DNA of 11,223 nucleotides, from the NCBI GenBank assembly GCA_030630075.1, contig DAOVNS010000039.1, forward strand, positions 1 through 11,223, given 5' to 3'. The position numbers were made by a program, and so were the translations under genes. The notes under the pieces were generated by a model. That model did no database searches. It was given only the letters and a program-made list of their open reading frames with translations, and was not told the DNA's origin. The DNA is from a bacterium (GTDB lineage Bacteria; Dependentiae; Babeliae; Babeliales; UASB340). This document shows positions 1-6,367 of the stretch, one piece after another. The first letter of the stretch is position 1. Each line of letters starts with the position of its first letter.

Positions 1-1427
1 ATATTAGTTGTTGCAAAACCTTTTTTAAATTCAACAATGCAAACTTCGCCACCAGATTTTATCATAAAATCGTAACCTGCAACTTCTTCTTTTTGATAAT
101 CTCCACCTTTAACCAAAACATTTGGTTGTAAATATTCTATCAATTCTTTTGGTGTATCTTCATCAAAAGTTACAACAAAATCAACCGTATTTATCGCTGA
201 TAAAACATGTGCTCGTTCTGACAAAGTTTTAATTGGTCTTTGCGGGCCTTTAAATCTTTTTACTGAATCATCTGTATTAAGAGCAACAACAAGAATATCG
301 CCCTTCTTTTTAGCCTCTCTTAAAATATGAATATGGCCCGAATGCAATAAATCAAAACAACCATTGGTAAATACAATTTTTTTATTTTCTGTTTTCAACC
401 AATCAAGTTCAATTTTTAACATCGCCCAATTATCAAAAATCTTTTCTGAATGTTCGATATTTTTATCAATTAATTCATCTAGGCTTACGGCATAAGTTTT
501 AAGATGAGAAACTGCAACAGCAGCTGCCTGATTTGCAAGTTTTAAACATTGCTCCAAAACAAGTCCCACTGAAAATCCCAATGCTAAAAAAGCTAAAACG
601 GTATCTCCTGCACCAGTTAAATCAAAAACCTCTTTTTCACACGCAGGAACAAAAATATTTTCTTTTTCGGAAACAAATTGTATACCTCTTTCTCCCAACG
701 TCACAATTAAACCATCAAGTTCCAAAAGCTTACAAATCTTTTTGCCATTTTCAATTATTGAATCTTTTTCTGATAAATTAAAGAACGATAAAATCTGACA
801 ATATTCTTTGTAATTAGGTTTTATATAATTTGCACCAAAGTATTTGTAAAAACTTTTACCTTTTGGATCAACAATAACAATACAATTTCGGCTCTTTGCT
901 ATTTCTATTATTTTTTCTAAAAACGGTTGAGTTAAAACACCTTTTAAATAATCCGAAACCAAAATAATACTTTCACTTGTAACTAAATCTTCAACTTTAG
1001 ATACAATTTCGGAAAATTCTTCTTTAGTTAATTGTTTATTATCTTCATAATCAATTCTTAAAAGTTGGTGCCCTCCTGCCAGTGCTCTTTGCTTGCATGT
1101 TGTAACTCGTTGTTTACTTTTAATTAAGCCGTTGCGGCTAATTCCATTCTGTTTAAGCATAGAAGAGATTTTCTCACCTGCGTGATCACAATCTCCAACA
1201 ATCCCAATCAAATCAACATCACATCCAATGTGACGGCAATTAAGAGCAACATTTGCAGCACCGCCAAGACTCCAATCTTTTTTTGTTTCTTTTAAAACAG
1301 GAACGGGAGCTTCTGGCGAAATACGAGTAACTTCACCAAAAACATATTCATCTAACATAATGTCGCCAATAACAACTACATGTTTTTCTGATGATTCTCT
1401 TTTAATCTGATTAATTATTTTTTTCAT
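1..1427 (-). CDS. hldE: Bifunctional heptose-7-phosphate kinase / heptose-1-phosphate adenylyltransferase (HldE/RfaE), 3' end cut by window edge
   Basis: The 475 visible codons read without a break from ATG at 1427 to the window edge. HldE makes ADP-heptose for the LPS inner core: an N-terminal PfkB/ribokinase-type domain phosphorylates heptose-7-phosphate at C1, and a C-terminal domain adenylylates heptose-1-phosphate. Kinase signatures visible are GGAANVA (residues 55-61) and LTGAGDT (270-276) with the catalytic Asp at 275. The nucleotidyltransferase domain shows NGCFDLLHSGH (355-365), holding the HxGH nucleotide-binding motif, and VKGGD (439-443). The last visible residues, GFATTN, match the place where HldE proteins end, so roughly ten residues are probably missing (the E. 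coli protein has 477). The ribosome binding site is weak (TGAG about 7 nt before ATG). The gene is divergent from the synthase gene at 1580. It implies a heptose-containing surface glycan. Confidence 0.95.
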   Translation of the reverse strand, partial: MKKIINQIKRESSEKHVVVIGDIMLDEYVFGEVTRISPEAPVPVLKETKKDWSLGGAANVALNCRHIGCDVDLIGIVGDCDHAGEKISSMLKQNGISRNGLIKSKQRVTTCKQRALAGGHQLLRIDYEDNKQLTKEEFSEIVSKVEDLVTSESIILVSDYLKGVLTQPFLEKIIEIAKSRNCIVIVDPKGKSFYKYFGANYIKPNYKEYCQILSFFNLSEKDSIIENGKKICKLLELDGLIVTLGERGIQFVSEKENIFVPACEKEVFDLTGAGDTVLAFLALGFSVGLVLEQCLKLANQAAAVAVSHLKTYAVSLDELIDKNIEHSEKIFDNWAMLKIELDWLKTENKKIVFTNGCFDLLHSGHIHILREAKKKGDILVVALNTDDSVKRFKGPQRPIKTLSERAHVLSAINTVDFVVTFDEDTPKELIEYLQPNVLVKGGDYQKEEVAGYDFMIKSGGEVCIVEFKKGFATTN

Positions 1428-1499
1428 TTTCTACTCATTTTTTAAATTAAATTATTAAAAATTATTTTTTTCATCTAACCACCAAAAATAAAGTTTATT

Positions 1500-1534
1500 T
1501 TGACTTGCATATAAAATGTGTCAATAACTAAAAT
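1500..1534 (+). promoter_or_regulatory. Putative promoter/operator dyad in the hldE-synthase divergent spacer
   Basis: TTGAC at 1500-1504 and GTCAA at 1520-1524 form an inverted repeat around an AT-rich centre, with additional partial matches inside (GCAT versus ATGT). A TAAAAT box at 1529-1534 could act as a -10 element for the rightward operon with TTGCAT (1505-1510) as -35 at 18 bp spacing. Alternatively, TATAAA inside the dyad could act as a core element. The box assignment is inferred by eye. The spacer 1428-1579 otherwise holds only AT-rich sequence and the AGGAG ribosome binding site at 1570-1574. Confidence 0.3.
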
Positions 1535-1579
1535 AGATTACGTTAAATTTATTTTTTTAAAAAATAATTAGGAGAAAAA

Positions 1580-2203
1580 ATGAAATTACAAATATCTTTT
1601 GACGAAGGAAACTTAGCCAAGGCTCTAGAAATTGCAGAAAAAGTAGCTCAATACGCAGATATTCTGGAAGTAGGATCATCTATTGTTTTAAAAGAAGGAA
1701 TAAAAGCGGTAGAAGCTTTTAAAAATAAATTTCCTAATAAAGAAATTTTTGCAGACATAAAACTTGTAGATCGAATCGATGGAACAATTAATAGTTATGC
1801 AGATGCAGGAGTAAGTTATGTAACTGTTCTTGCAGGAACAAGTAATGCAATAATTCAAGAAGCTTCGCAACTTGCACACGCAAGAAATATTAAAATTGCA
1901 ATGGATCTTGTTGATGCATATTCGATGGGACAATCTGCTATGGATGCAAAAGCATTAGATATTGATATGATAATTTGTCATGGACCACACGAATCAACAT
2001 CTTTAACCGAATTACTAGATGAATGGCAAAACGTTAGAGGAAACACAAGTTTGCCTATCTTTATTGCAGGCGGAATTAATAAAAATAATATTGAAAAAAT
2101 AATTTCGCTAAAACCACAAGGAATAATAATAGGAAGTGCAATAACAAAATCTGACGATCCTGAAAAAGCTGCCGAATATTTTAAATCCTTGATTTCAAAG
2201 TAA
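1580..2203 (+). CDS. hxlA: Probable 3-hexulose-6-phosphate synthase (OMP-decarboxylase/KGPDC superfamily)
   Basis: This 207-residue single-domain protein has the size and layout of the TIM-barrel OMPDC/KGPDC/HPS superfamily. Visible signatures are the first-strand Asp8, Glu30 in DILEVGSS, the hallmark DxKxxD in ADIKLVD (Asp59, Lys61, Asp64), His134 near strand 6, AGGI (163-166) and GSAIT (185-189), the last two forming the phosphate-binding end. HPS condenses ribulose-5-phosphate with formaldehyde; running backwards, it can supply ribulose-5-phosphate in cells lacking a full pentose phosphate pathway. The N-terminus and overall spacing look more like HPS than 3-keto-L-gulonate-6-phosphate decarboxylase, but the usual HPS strand-6 motif (HTGYD-like) is replaced by HGPHE, so substrate is uncertain. 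Start is supported by AGGAG 5 nt upstream of ATG. It is followed after 11 nt by the SOD gene, with which it should be co-transcribed. No 6-phospho-3-hexuloisomerase gene is seen here. Confidence 0.75.
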   Translation: MKLQISFDEGNLAKALEIAEKVAQYADILEVGSSIVLKEGIKAVEAFKNKFPNKEIFADIKLVDRIDGTINSYADAGVSYVTVLAGTSNAIIQEASQLAHARNIKIAMDLVDAYSMGQSAMDAKALDIDMIICHGPHESTSLTELLDEWQNVRGNTSLPIFIAGGINKNNIEKIISLKPQGIIIGSAITKSDDPEKAAEYFKSLISK

Positions 2204-2214
2204 AAGGCATATAG

Positions 2215-2985
2215 ATGTCGTACAAAAATAAATTTATTTTATTATTAATTTTAGCAACTACGATTATAATGCTTTGGAGTTTTTGGAGAATTTTCAAAAA
2301 CCGATCACTTATTAAAACAAACAACTATCAAACAACATTTGATAATCGAAAGGTAAACATGAAAAATATTTTTAAATACGAAATTCAAGATATTTTAAAA
2401 CCATCTAAATTAATTGGAATTTCTGATGATCAAATAGATGATCATTGGAAACTTTATCAAGGTTACGTTGCGCAAGTTAATAAATTAAACGAGGAATTAA
2501 TTGAACTTGCAAAAAACGGTCAAACAAATTCTTTGATGTATTCAGATAGACGAAGAAGATACGGATTTGAATATAACGGAATGGTTTTACACGAATTATA
2601 TTTTGGAAATTTAACTTCAAAAATATACGAACTTAAAGATAGCGAACTTAAAAAACAAATAATGCAAACTTGGGGTTCTTACGAAGATTGGTTAAAAGAT
2701 TTTATCAATACCGGAAAAACACGCGGAATTGGTTGGGCAATTTTATATGCAGATCCAAGAACGGGACAACTTATAAATGTTTTTGTTCAAGATCACGAAC
2801 TTGGACAAATTGCACAATTTATTCCTATTCTTGTAATGGATGTTTGGGAACATGCATATATGGTTGATCATAAATCTGGTGGTCGCGTTGATTACATAAG
2901 CGCATTTTTTAAAAATATCGATTGGCAAATTTGCGAAGCACGATACAAAGATGCCAAAGAAGGAAAAATCTCAAAAAGATTTTAA
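2215..2985 (+). CDS. Divergent Fe/Mn-type superoxide dismutase with N-terminal membrane segment
   Basis: The protein has 256 residues, whereas classical SODs have about 195-210. From about residue 60 it follows the Fe/Mn SOD fold. The first helix has ISDDQIDDHWKLYQGYV with metal ligand His77 and the gateway Tyr84; His126 lies in MVLHELYF; MDVWEHAY supplies Asp209 and His213. All four ligands are therefore present. Gly122 (four before His126) together with Gln192 matches the arrangement of Mn-type enzymes, where the outer-sphere Gln comes from the C-terminal domain. Metal preference is inference. The extra N-terminus holds one hydrophobic helix (about 7-24) flanked by basic residues, so the enzyme could be membrane-tethered; more positive charge after the helix than before would favour a cytoplasmic domain, but this is ambiguous. 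ATG at 2215 has AAAAGG 7 nt upstream. A second in-frame ATG (Met49, 2359) also has a good ribosome binding site and would give a soluble form. Confidence 0.85.
   Translation: MSYKNKFILLLILATTIIMLWSFWRIFKNRSLIKTNNYQTTFDNRKVNMKNIFKYEIQDILKPSKLIGISDDQIDDHWKLYQGYVAQVNKLNEELIELAKNGQTNSLMYSDRRRRYGFEYNGMVLHELYFGNLTSKIYELKDSELKKQIMQTWGSYEDWLKDFINTGKTRGIGWAILYADPRTGQLINVFVQDHELGQIAQFIPILVMDVWEHAYMVDHKSGGRVDYISAFFKNIDWQICEARYKDAKEGKISKRF
2349..2361 (+). promoter_or_regulatory. Internal ribosome binding site and alternative ATG in the SOD gene
   Basis: AAAGG at 2349-2353 sits 5 nt before an in-frame ATG at 2359-2361 (Met49). The start lies between the membrane segment and the SOD domain, so initiation here would yield a 208-residue soluble enzyme, close to the normal SOD length. 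Either this is the real start and the upstream part is not used, or both forms are made. Confidence 0.4.
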
Positions 2986-2987
2986 TT

Positions 2988-3024
2988 AAAAAAAAGACCG
3001 CACAATTTGTGCGGTCTTTTTTTT
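2988..3024. terminator. Bidirectional rho-independent terminator between convergent genes
   Basis: GACCGCAC (2996-3003) pairs with GTGCGGTC (3009-3016) around an AATTT loop. The stem is flanked by a run of A on the left (about 2988-2995) and a run of T on the right (3017-3024), so it can stop transcription from either side. It lies 2 nt after the SOD stop codon and 2 nt after the ligase stop codon on the other strand, and serves both. Confidence 0.93.
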
Positions 3025-3026
3025 AA

Positions 3027-4883
3027 TTAAAATATGCTCATTATCAAGCCGTCCATTTTATTTTTTTTCTTAGTTCTTTTTTTCGTTTTCTTTTTGTGTT
3101 TATCCGTAAACTGCAACGAATATAATTTTTCTAATTCTTTAATTGTTGTAGTCTCTTCAGCCGATTTATCCGGACGATATCCCATAAAACGTGGAAAACG
3201 CAAAGCCATTCCATAATTTTCTTTTGTTTCACCTGCCGTATGCATAGGAGAAAGTGTAATTTCATCGGCACGAATCATACAAACAATTTCTGGAGATACC
3301 CAAACATCGGGATAAAGATTTTTTACGCAATCAATATTTTTTGGTTTATTTATAACTTTTATTTTGTCACATCTTTTTTTAAGATCTTTTAATTCTGCAT
3401 CGGTTAAACCGGTACCAATTTTTGCAACAGTTTCAAACCTGTCTTCTTTTTTATTAAAAACGCCAGCCAAAAATGCACCCATTCCAAAAGATGCACGTTT
3501 TCCTTTTCCGGCATAATAACCCAAAATTACACAATCTATTGTATCGTGAAGTTCACCCGATTCTTGGCGTTTTAATTTAACCCAATTAAAATTTCTTTTT
3601 CCGGCTTTATAAACTGCATCTGTTTTTTTTACAACAAGACCTTCCAGTCCAGATGAAATATTTTCGTTAAAATAACTTTCTAGTTCTTTTGCTGTTTCAA
3701 TTTTAAGTTCATCAATCGGAAATACAACTTGTTGTAACACAACTTGTTGTAACACAACTTGTTGTTTTTGTATTTTTTTATCTTTAAAAAGAGTAAGTAA
3801 TTCTTTGCGGCGTTTTTTATGTGTATCTTCTAACAAAGATTTTCCATTTAAATATAAAAGATCAAAAAGATATAATTTTAATGGAAACTCTTCTGCTGTT
3901 TTTTCTATTTCATGTTTTCTTTTTCTTTTTACAGTTTCTTGGAAAGGCAAAAAAGTCTCGGTTTCTGGTTCATATGCAATTGCTTCACCCTCACAAACTA
4001 AAGTTTCCACAGGTAAATCTAAAACTGCTTTTTTTAAATCAGGAAACATTTCGGACATATCTAGCAAGTTGCGAGAAAAAAAATGCACTTCAGGTTTTGT
4101 TTTTTTCTTGTTCAAATGAACTTGCAATCTAAAACCATCTAATTTTGGTTGCGCAACGCATTCGCCCAGTTTTTCTACAATTGCTTTTGCATTCGATAAT
4201 CTTTCTGCTGCTGCAGGACGCAATGGAATTCCAGGAGTAATGTTTATTTTCTTTATTCCTTTAATTCCATCTTCTTTTAAAATTTTTATAATGTAACCAA
4301 TATCAACACAAACATTATAAGCTTCTTCTAATTCTTTTCTGATGGATTTGTTTCCAACTTCCATCCAAGAAAAAGCATCTAAAAGTGTCATATCAGAAAA
4401 ACCAAGTCGAAGTTTTCCTAAAACAATTCTAACAACATATTTTTGTGATTCTGCATTTAAACTTTTTAATAATTTTAAAAAAGCTCTTTCTTTTTGCTCA
4501 ACTGAACCTCCTCCAGAAATTTCTTCGAATTCTTTTAATTCTTTTGCTACTTGAGTTACAGAAAGTTCATCTTTACTAGAAACAGTTTTTTCAGATTCTT
4601 GCGCAACTAGACCAAGATCGCCCAATTTTGATGCATGAGTTTTTATTGTACTTTCACTTTTATCCAAAAGTTTTGCCAAAACTTTTAACATACTTTTTTC
4701 GGCAAAATTAAATTTTGTCCCAATGTATGGAGGATTTAGTTCACCTAGTGACATATAAGAAATTATTGCCGCTTGCTGCGGTGTTGCCTTTTTTAAAAGA
4801 TTGGCCAAAAGATGCGTAATTTTTAACCGCGACGATTCTTTTTCTATTTCATCAAACGCTTTTGCAACTTCAATAAATTTCAT
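3027..4883 (-). CDS. lig: ATP-dependent DNA ligase, archaeal-type
   Basis: The 618-residue protein seals nicks via a covalent lysyl-AMP intermediate. It has the three-part layout of archaeal/eukaryotic replicative-type ligases: an N-terminal DNA-binding domain (about 1-215), the adenylation domain and a C-terminal OB-fold. Motif I is KLDGFR (247-252) with catalytic Lys247; motif III is CEGEAIAY (297-304); motif IIIa is around LYLFDLLYLNG (337-347); motif IV is LEGLVVKK (413-420); motif V is WVKLK (434-438); motif VI includes LRFPRF with GYRPDKS (561-574). It lacks the NAD-binding Ia, zinc-finger and BRCT parts of bacterial LigA. Odd features are a QQVVL repeat at 374-388 between motifs IIIa and IV and a very Lys-rich tail (about 594-609). 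AGGA lies about 8 nt before the ATG. It is the last gene of the leftward run, ending at the bidirectional terminator. Confidence 0.95.
   Translation of the reverse strand: MKFIEVAKAFDEIEKESSRLKITHLLANLLKKATPQQAAIISYMSLGELNPPYIGTKFNFAEKSMLKVLAKLLDKSESTIKTHASKLGDLGLVAQESEKTVSSKDELSVTQVAKELKEFEEISGGGSVEQKERAFLKLLKSLNAESQKYVVRIVLGKLRLGFSDMTLLDAFSWMEVGNKSIRKELEEAYNVCVDIGYIIKILKEDGIKGIKKINITPGIPLRPAAAERLSNAKAIVEKLGECVAQPKLDGFRLQVHLNKKKTKPEVHFFSRNLLDMSEMFPDLKKAVLDLPVETLVCEGEAIAYEPETETFLPFQETVKRKRKHEIEKTAEEFPLKLYLFDLLYLNGKSLLEDTHKKRRKELLTLFKDKKIQKQQVVLQQVVLQQVVFPIDELKIETAKELESYFNENISSGLEGLVVKKTDAVYKAGKRNFNWVKLKRQESGELHDTIDCVILGYYAGKGKRASFGMGAFLAGVFNKKEDRFETVAKIGTGLTDAELKDLKKRCDKIKVINKPKNIDCVKNLYPDVWVSPEIVCMIRADEITLSPMHTAGETKENYGMALRFPRFMGYRPDKSAEETTTIKELEKLYSLQFTDKHKKKTKKRTKKKNKMDGLIMSIF
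3724..3765. repeat. 15-bp in-frame tandem repeat inside the ligase gene
   Basis: The unit ACAACTTGTTGTAAC occurs at 3724-3738 and 3739-3753 exactly, and its first 12 bases again at 3754-3765. Each unit is itself nearly palindromic (ACAAC-TT-GTTGT). The length is a multiple of three, so copy-number changes would add or remove five residues (QQVVL) without a frameshift. It encodes residues 374-387 of the ligase. Confidence 0.97.
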
Positions 4884-4912
4884 TTATTTATTCCTAATAA
4901 AAAAGAAAATAC

Positions 4913-4968
4913 AAAAAAAACAAGCTCTTGATTAGAGTATTTTGCATAGTTACTCCAGTCAAGAGCTT
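4913..4968 (-). terminator. Rho-independent terminator of the 5011-5538 gene
   Basis: AAGCTCTTGA (4922-4931) pairs with TCAAGAGCTT (4959-4968), with a second inner stem GAGTA/TACTC (4935-4939 with 4951-4955). Read leftward, the stem is followed by eight T (A-run 4913-4920). It lies about 40 nt after the stop codon at 5011. The outer stem sequence resembles the terminator at 5632-5672. Confidence 0.85.
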
Positions 4969-5010
4969 AAGTTTTTAATAAAATTTATTATTATGTAACA
5001 TGCTAAACTT

Positions 5011-5538
5011 TTATTCTTCTGTCTTAACGATTGGCAATTCTCTACATCTAGAAATTCGATCAACAAAATCATTTCTAAAAAAATTTGTTATAAATGCTAA
5101 GGTTTCATCTGAATCCAAAGAAGTAAAAATTCCTGGATAATAATCAACACTTGGATTTCTATTTTCTAAAGCAACTGAAGTAAAAAAGTATGGTTTCTCT
5201 GAATTTTGTTTATAAACTCTAACCAAAAATAATCTTGTCATTGTGCAGTTCTTTAAAAAAATAGTTTTAACACTAAAGCAAACACGATCATTATTTGCGT
5301 TAATTTGGCCTTCGTAAAAAATTTCTTCTGAAATCCCCCAATCTCCTTCTCCCAATCTTCTCTCTTGATACTCAAATGATGTAGTATCTGTTTTTATTGT
5401 GCCAGGCAAAACTGCAACTAAAGAATTTTCTTTGTAAAAAGAATTAAAATCTTTTCCTGAAAGCACAGACTCTAAAAAATTAAAATTTGCAGCTAAAGCA
5501 AAAAGTAAAATACCAAATCTCTTTAAAATCTTATTCAT
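5011..5538 (-). CDS. Hypothetical secreted protein, cassette copy A
   Basis: I do not recognise this 175-residue protein. It opens with MNKILKRFGILLFALAANF, a basic start plus a hydrophobic core typical of a signal peptide, so export from the cytoplasm is likely. The rest looks soluble and rich in short beta-prone stretches, with three cysteines, many aromatic residues and an acidic C-terminal end. No catalytic motif is evident. The start is fixed by AGGAG 6 nt upstream of ATG within the conserved leader. Promoter, leader and first five codons are nearly identical to those of the next gene upstream (5713-6267), while the mature sequences show no similarity that I can see. It is flanked by its own promoter and terminator and so is an independent transcription unit. 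A family of lineage-specific secreted proteins is plausible; function is unknown. Confidence 0.8.
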   Translation of the reverse strand: MNKILKRFGILLFALAANFNFLESVLSGKDFNSFYKENSLVAVLPGTIKTDTTSFEYQERRLGEGDWGISEEIFYEGQINANNDRVCFSVKTIFLKNCTMTRLFLVRVYKQNSEKPYFFTSVALENRNPSVDYYPGIFTSLDSDETLAFITNFFRNDFVDRISRCRELPIVKTEE

Positions 5539-5631
5539 AAAAAACTCCTAAATAATAATAAAAACATAAATATAATTTTTAGCTAGGGAGAAAGTATACA
5601 AAACTAAACAAAAGAAACAAGGGTAAAATAC
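5522..5631 (-). repeat. Promoter-leader direct repeat, copy A
   Basis: This stretch of about 110 bp matches 6251-6361. The 36 bp at 5522-5557, covering codons for MNKIL and the ribosome binding site, are identical. The 49 bp at the other end, holding the promoter, differ at only two positions. The middle part of the leader is more diverged, with one-base indels. It marks a duplicated expression cassette rather than a mobile element; no terminal inverted repeats are seen. Confidence 0.95.
5593..5620 (-). promoter_or_regulatory. Sigma70-like promoter of cassette A
   Basis: Read leftward, TTGTTT (5615-5620) and TATACT (5593-5598) are spaced by 16 bp. The -10 matches the consensus at five of six positions, the -35 at three. 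Both boxes and the spacer are conserved in the copy at 6323-6350 while the downstream leader is not, which supports function. Confidence 0.65.
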
Positions 5632-5672
5632 AAAAAAAGCTCTTGGTTAAAAACAATTTCAACCAAGAGCTT
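5632..5672 (-). terminator. Rho-independent terminator of the 5713-6267 gene
   Basis: AAGCTCTTGGTT (5637-5648) pairs perfectly with AACCAAGAGCTT (5661-5672) around a 12-nt loop, and read leftward is followed by a T-run (A at 5632-5638). It lies about 40 nt after the stop codon at 5713 and directly abuts the promoter of cassette A. The outer stem AAGCTCTTG/CAAGAGCTT is shared with the terminator of cassette A. Confidence 0.9.
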
Positions 5673-5712
5673 AAATTAATTTAAATGTGTAATACCTATT
5701 TTAAAATAAAAA

Positions 5713-6267
5713 CTATTGTTTCATGTCTTGAATAGGCAAAAACAACAAACCTATTGATTTTAAATATTCTCGAACAACTGAAGCAATTTCACCTGGATGT
5801 ATAGAATCAACATCAGCAAGTTGCTTTAAATATAAATACACTTCAAATGGAGACCTTTTTTTTAAGTTTTCCACGGCCTCACCACCCCAAATTGCAAACT
5901 GCTCAAAATAACCGTCTAAAATACCTTTCATCATAGGAGATTTAGAAAGTGAAAATAAATTGACGTTATCCCATTTAATACCTCTACCCACAGTAAATAT
6001 GGCAAAACTTAACATGCCATTTAAACTATTATTCCATATTCCAAGTAATTTGTTAACATGATTTTTATCTAAATTCAGTTTTCTTATTCCACTTCTTTCA
6101 AAAATATCTCCTATTACGCTAGGAGCTCTAGCCCCACATCGTTTTAAAATGGTAGATACTTCTTCATTTGTTAAGGAGTACACACTTAATTTTTCCGCAG
6201 AAATATTCGGTCGAAAAAATACTGTAAAAAAACAAATGGCAAAAAATGAATTTAAAATCTTATTCAT
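5713..6267 (-). CDS. Hypothetical secreted protein, cassette copy B
   Basis: I do not recognise this 184-residue protein. Its N-terminus MNKILNSFFAICFFTVFFRPNISA is a signal peptide by composition, with a plausible cleavage after NISA (residue 24). The mature part appears helical, with an EEVSTILKRCG segment and repeated Leu/Lys-rich helices, and no recognisable enzyme motif. AGGAG 6 nt before the ATG sets the start. The first five codons, leader and promoter match the neighbouring gene at 5011-5538, yet the bodies do not align by eye. With its own promoter (6323-6350) and terminator (5632-5672) it is monocistronic. The promoter nearly touches the plsY stop codon (6368) upstream. Export is likely; target and role are unknown. 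Confidence 0.8.
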   Translation of the reverse strand: MNKILNSFFAICFFTVFFRPNISAEKLSVYSLTNEEVSTILKRCGARAPSVIGDIFERSGIRKLNLDKNHVNKLLGIWNNSLNGMLSFAIFTVGRGIKWDNVNLFSLSKSPMMKGILDGYFEQFAIWGGEAVENLKKRSPFEVYLYLKQLADVDSIHPGEIASVVREYLKSIGLLFLPIQDMKQ

Positions 6268-6361
6268 AAAAAACTCCTAAATAATAAGAAAACCTAAATA
6301 AAACTTTTTTGGCTAGAGAGAAAGTATACAAAACGAAACAAAAGAAACAAGGGTAAAATAC
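6251..6361 (-). repeat. Promoter-leader direct repeat, copy B
   Basis: This is the second copy of the repeat at 5522-5631. It contains the first codons (MNKIL), ribosome binding site, leader and promoter of the 5713-6267 gene and ends 6 nt before the plsY coding region, so the duplicated unit has been fitted tightly behind plsY. Confidence 0.95.
6323..6350 (-). promoter_or_regulatory. Sigma70-like promoter of cassette B
   Basis: Read leftward, TTGTTT (6345-6350), a 16-bp spacer and TATACT (6323-6328). Boxes are identical to those of cassette A and the spacer differs at one base. The predicted transcript would have a leader of about 50 nt ending in TTAGGAG before the ATG. Confidence 0.65.
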
Positions 6362-6367
6362 GTTTTT

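Noticed and set aside
533..781. 82-residue rightward ORF
   Set aside because: It is antisense to intact hldE and has a low-complexity translation without protein-like features.
3724..3765. CRISPR-like array
   Set aside because: Copies are directly adjacent without spacers and lie within a coding frame.
3805..4132. Two overlapping rightward ORFs of about 100 residues
   Set aside because: Both are antisense to conserved ligase motifs and arise from AT-rich codon bias.
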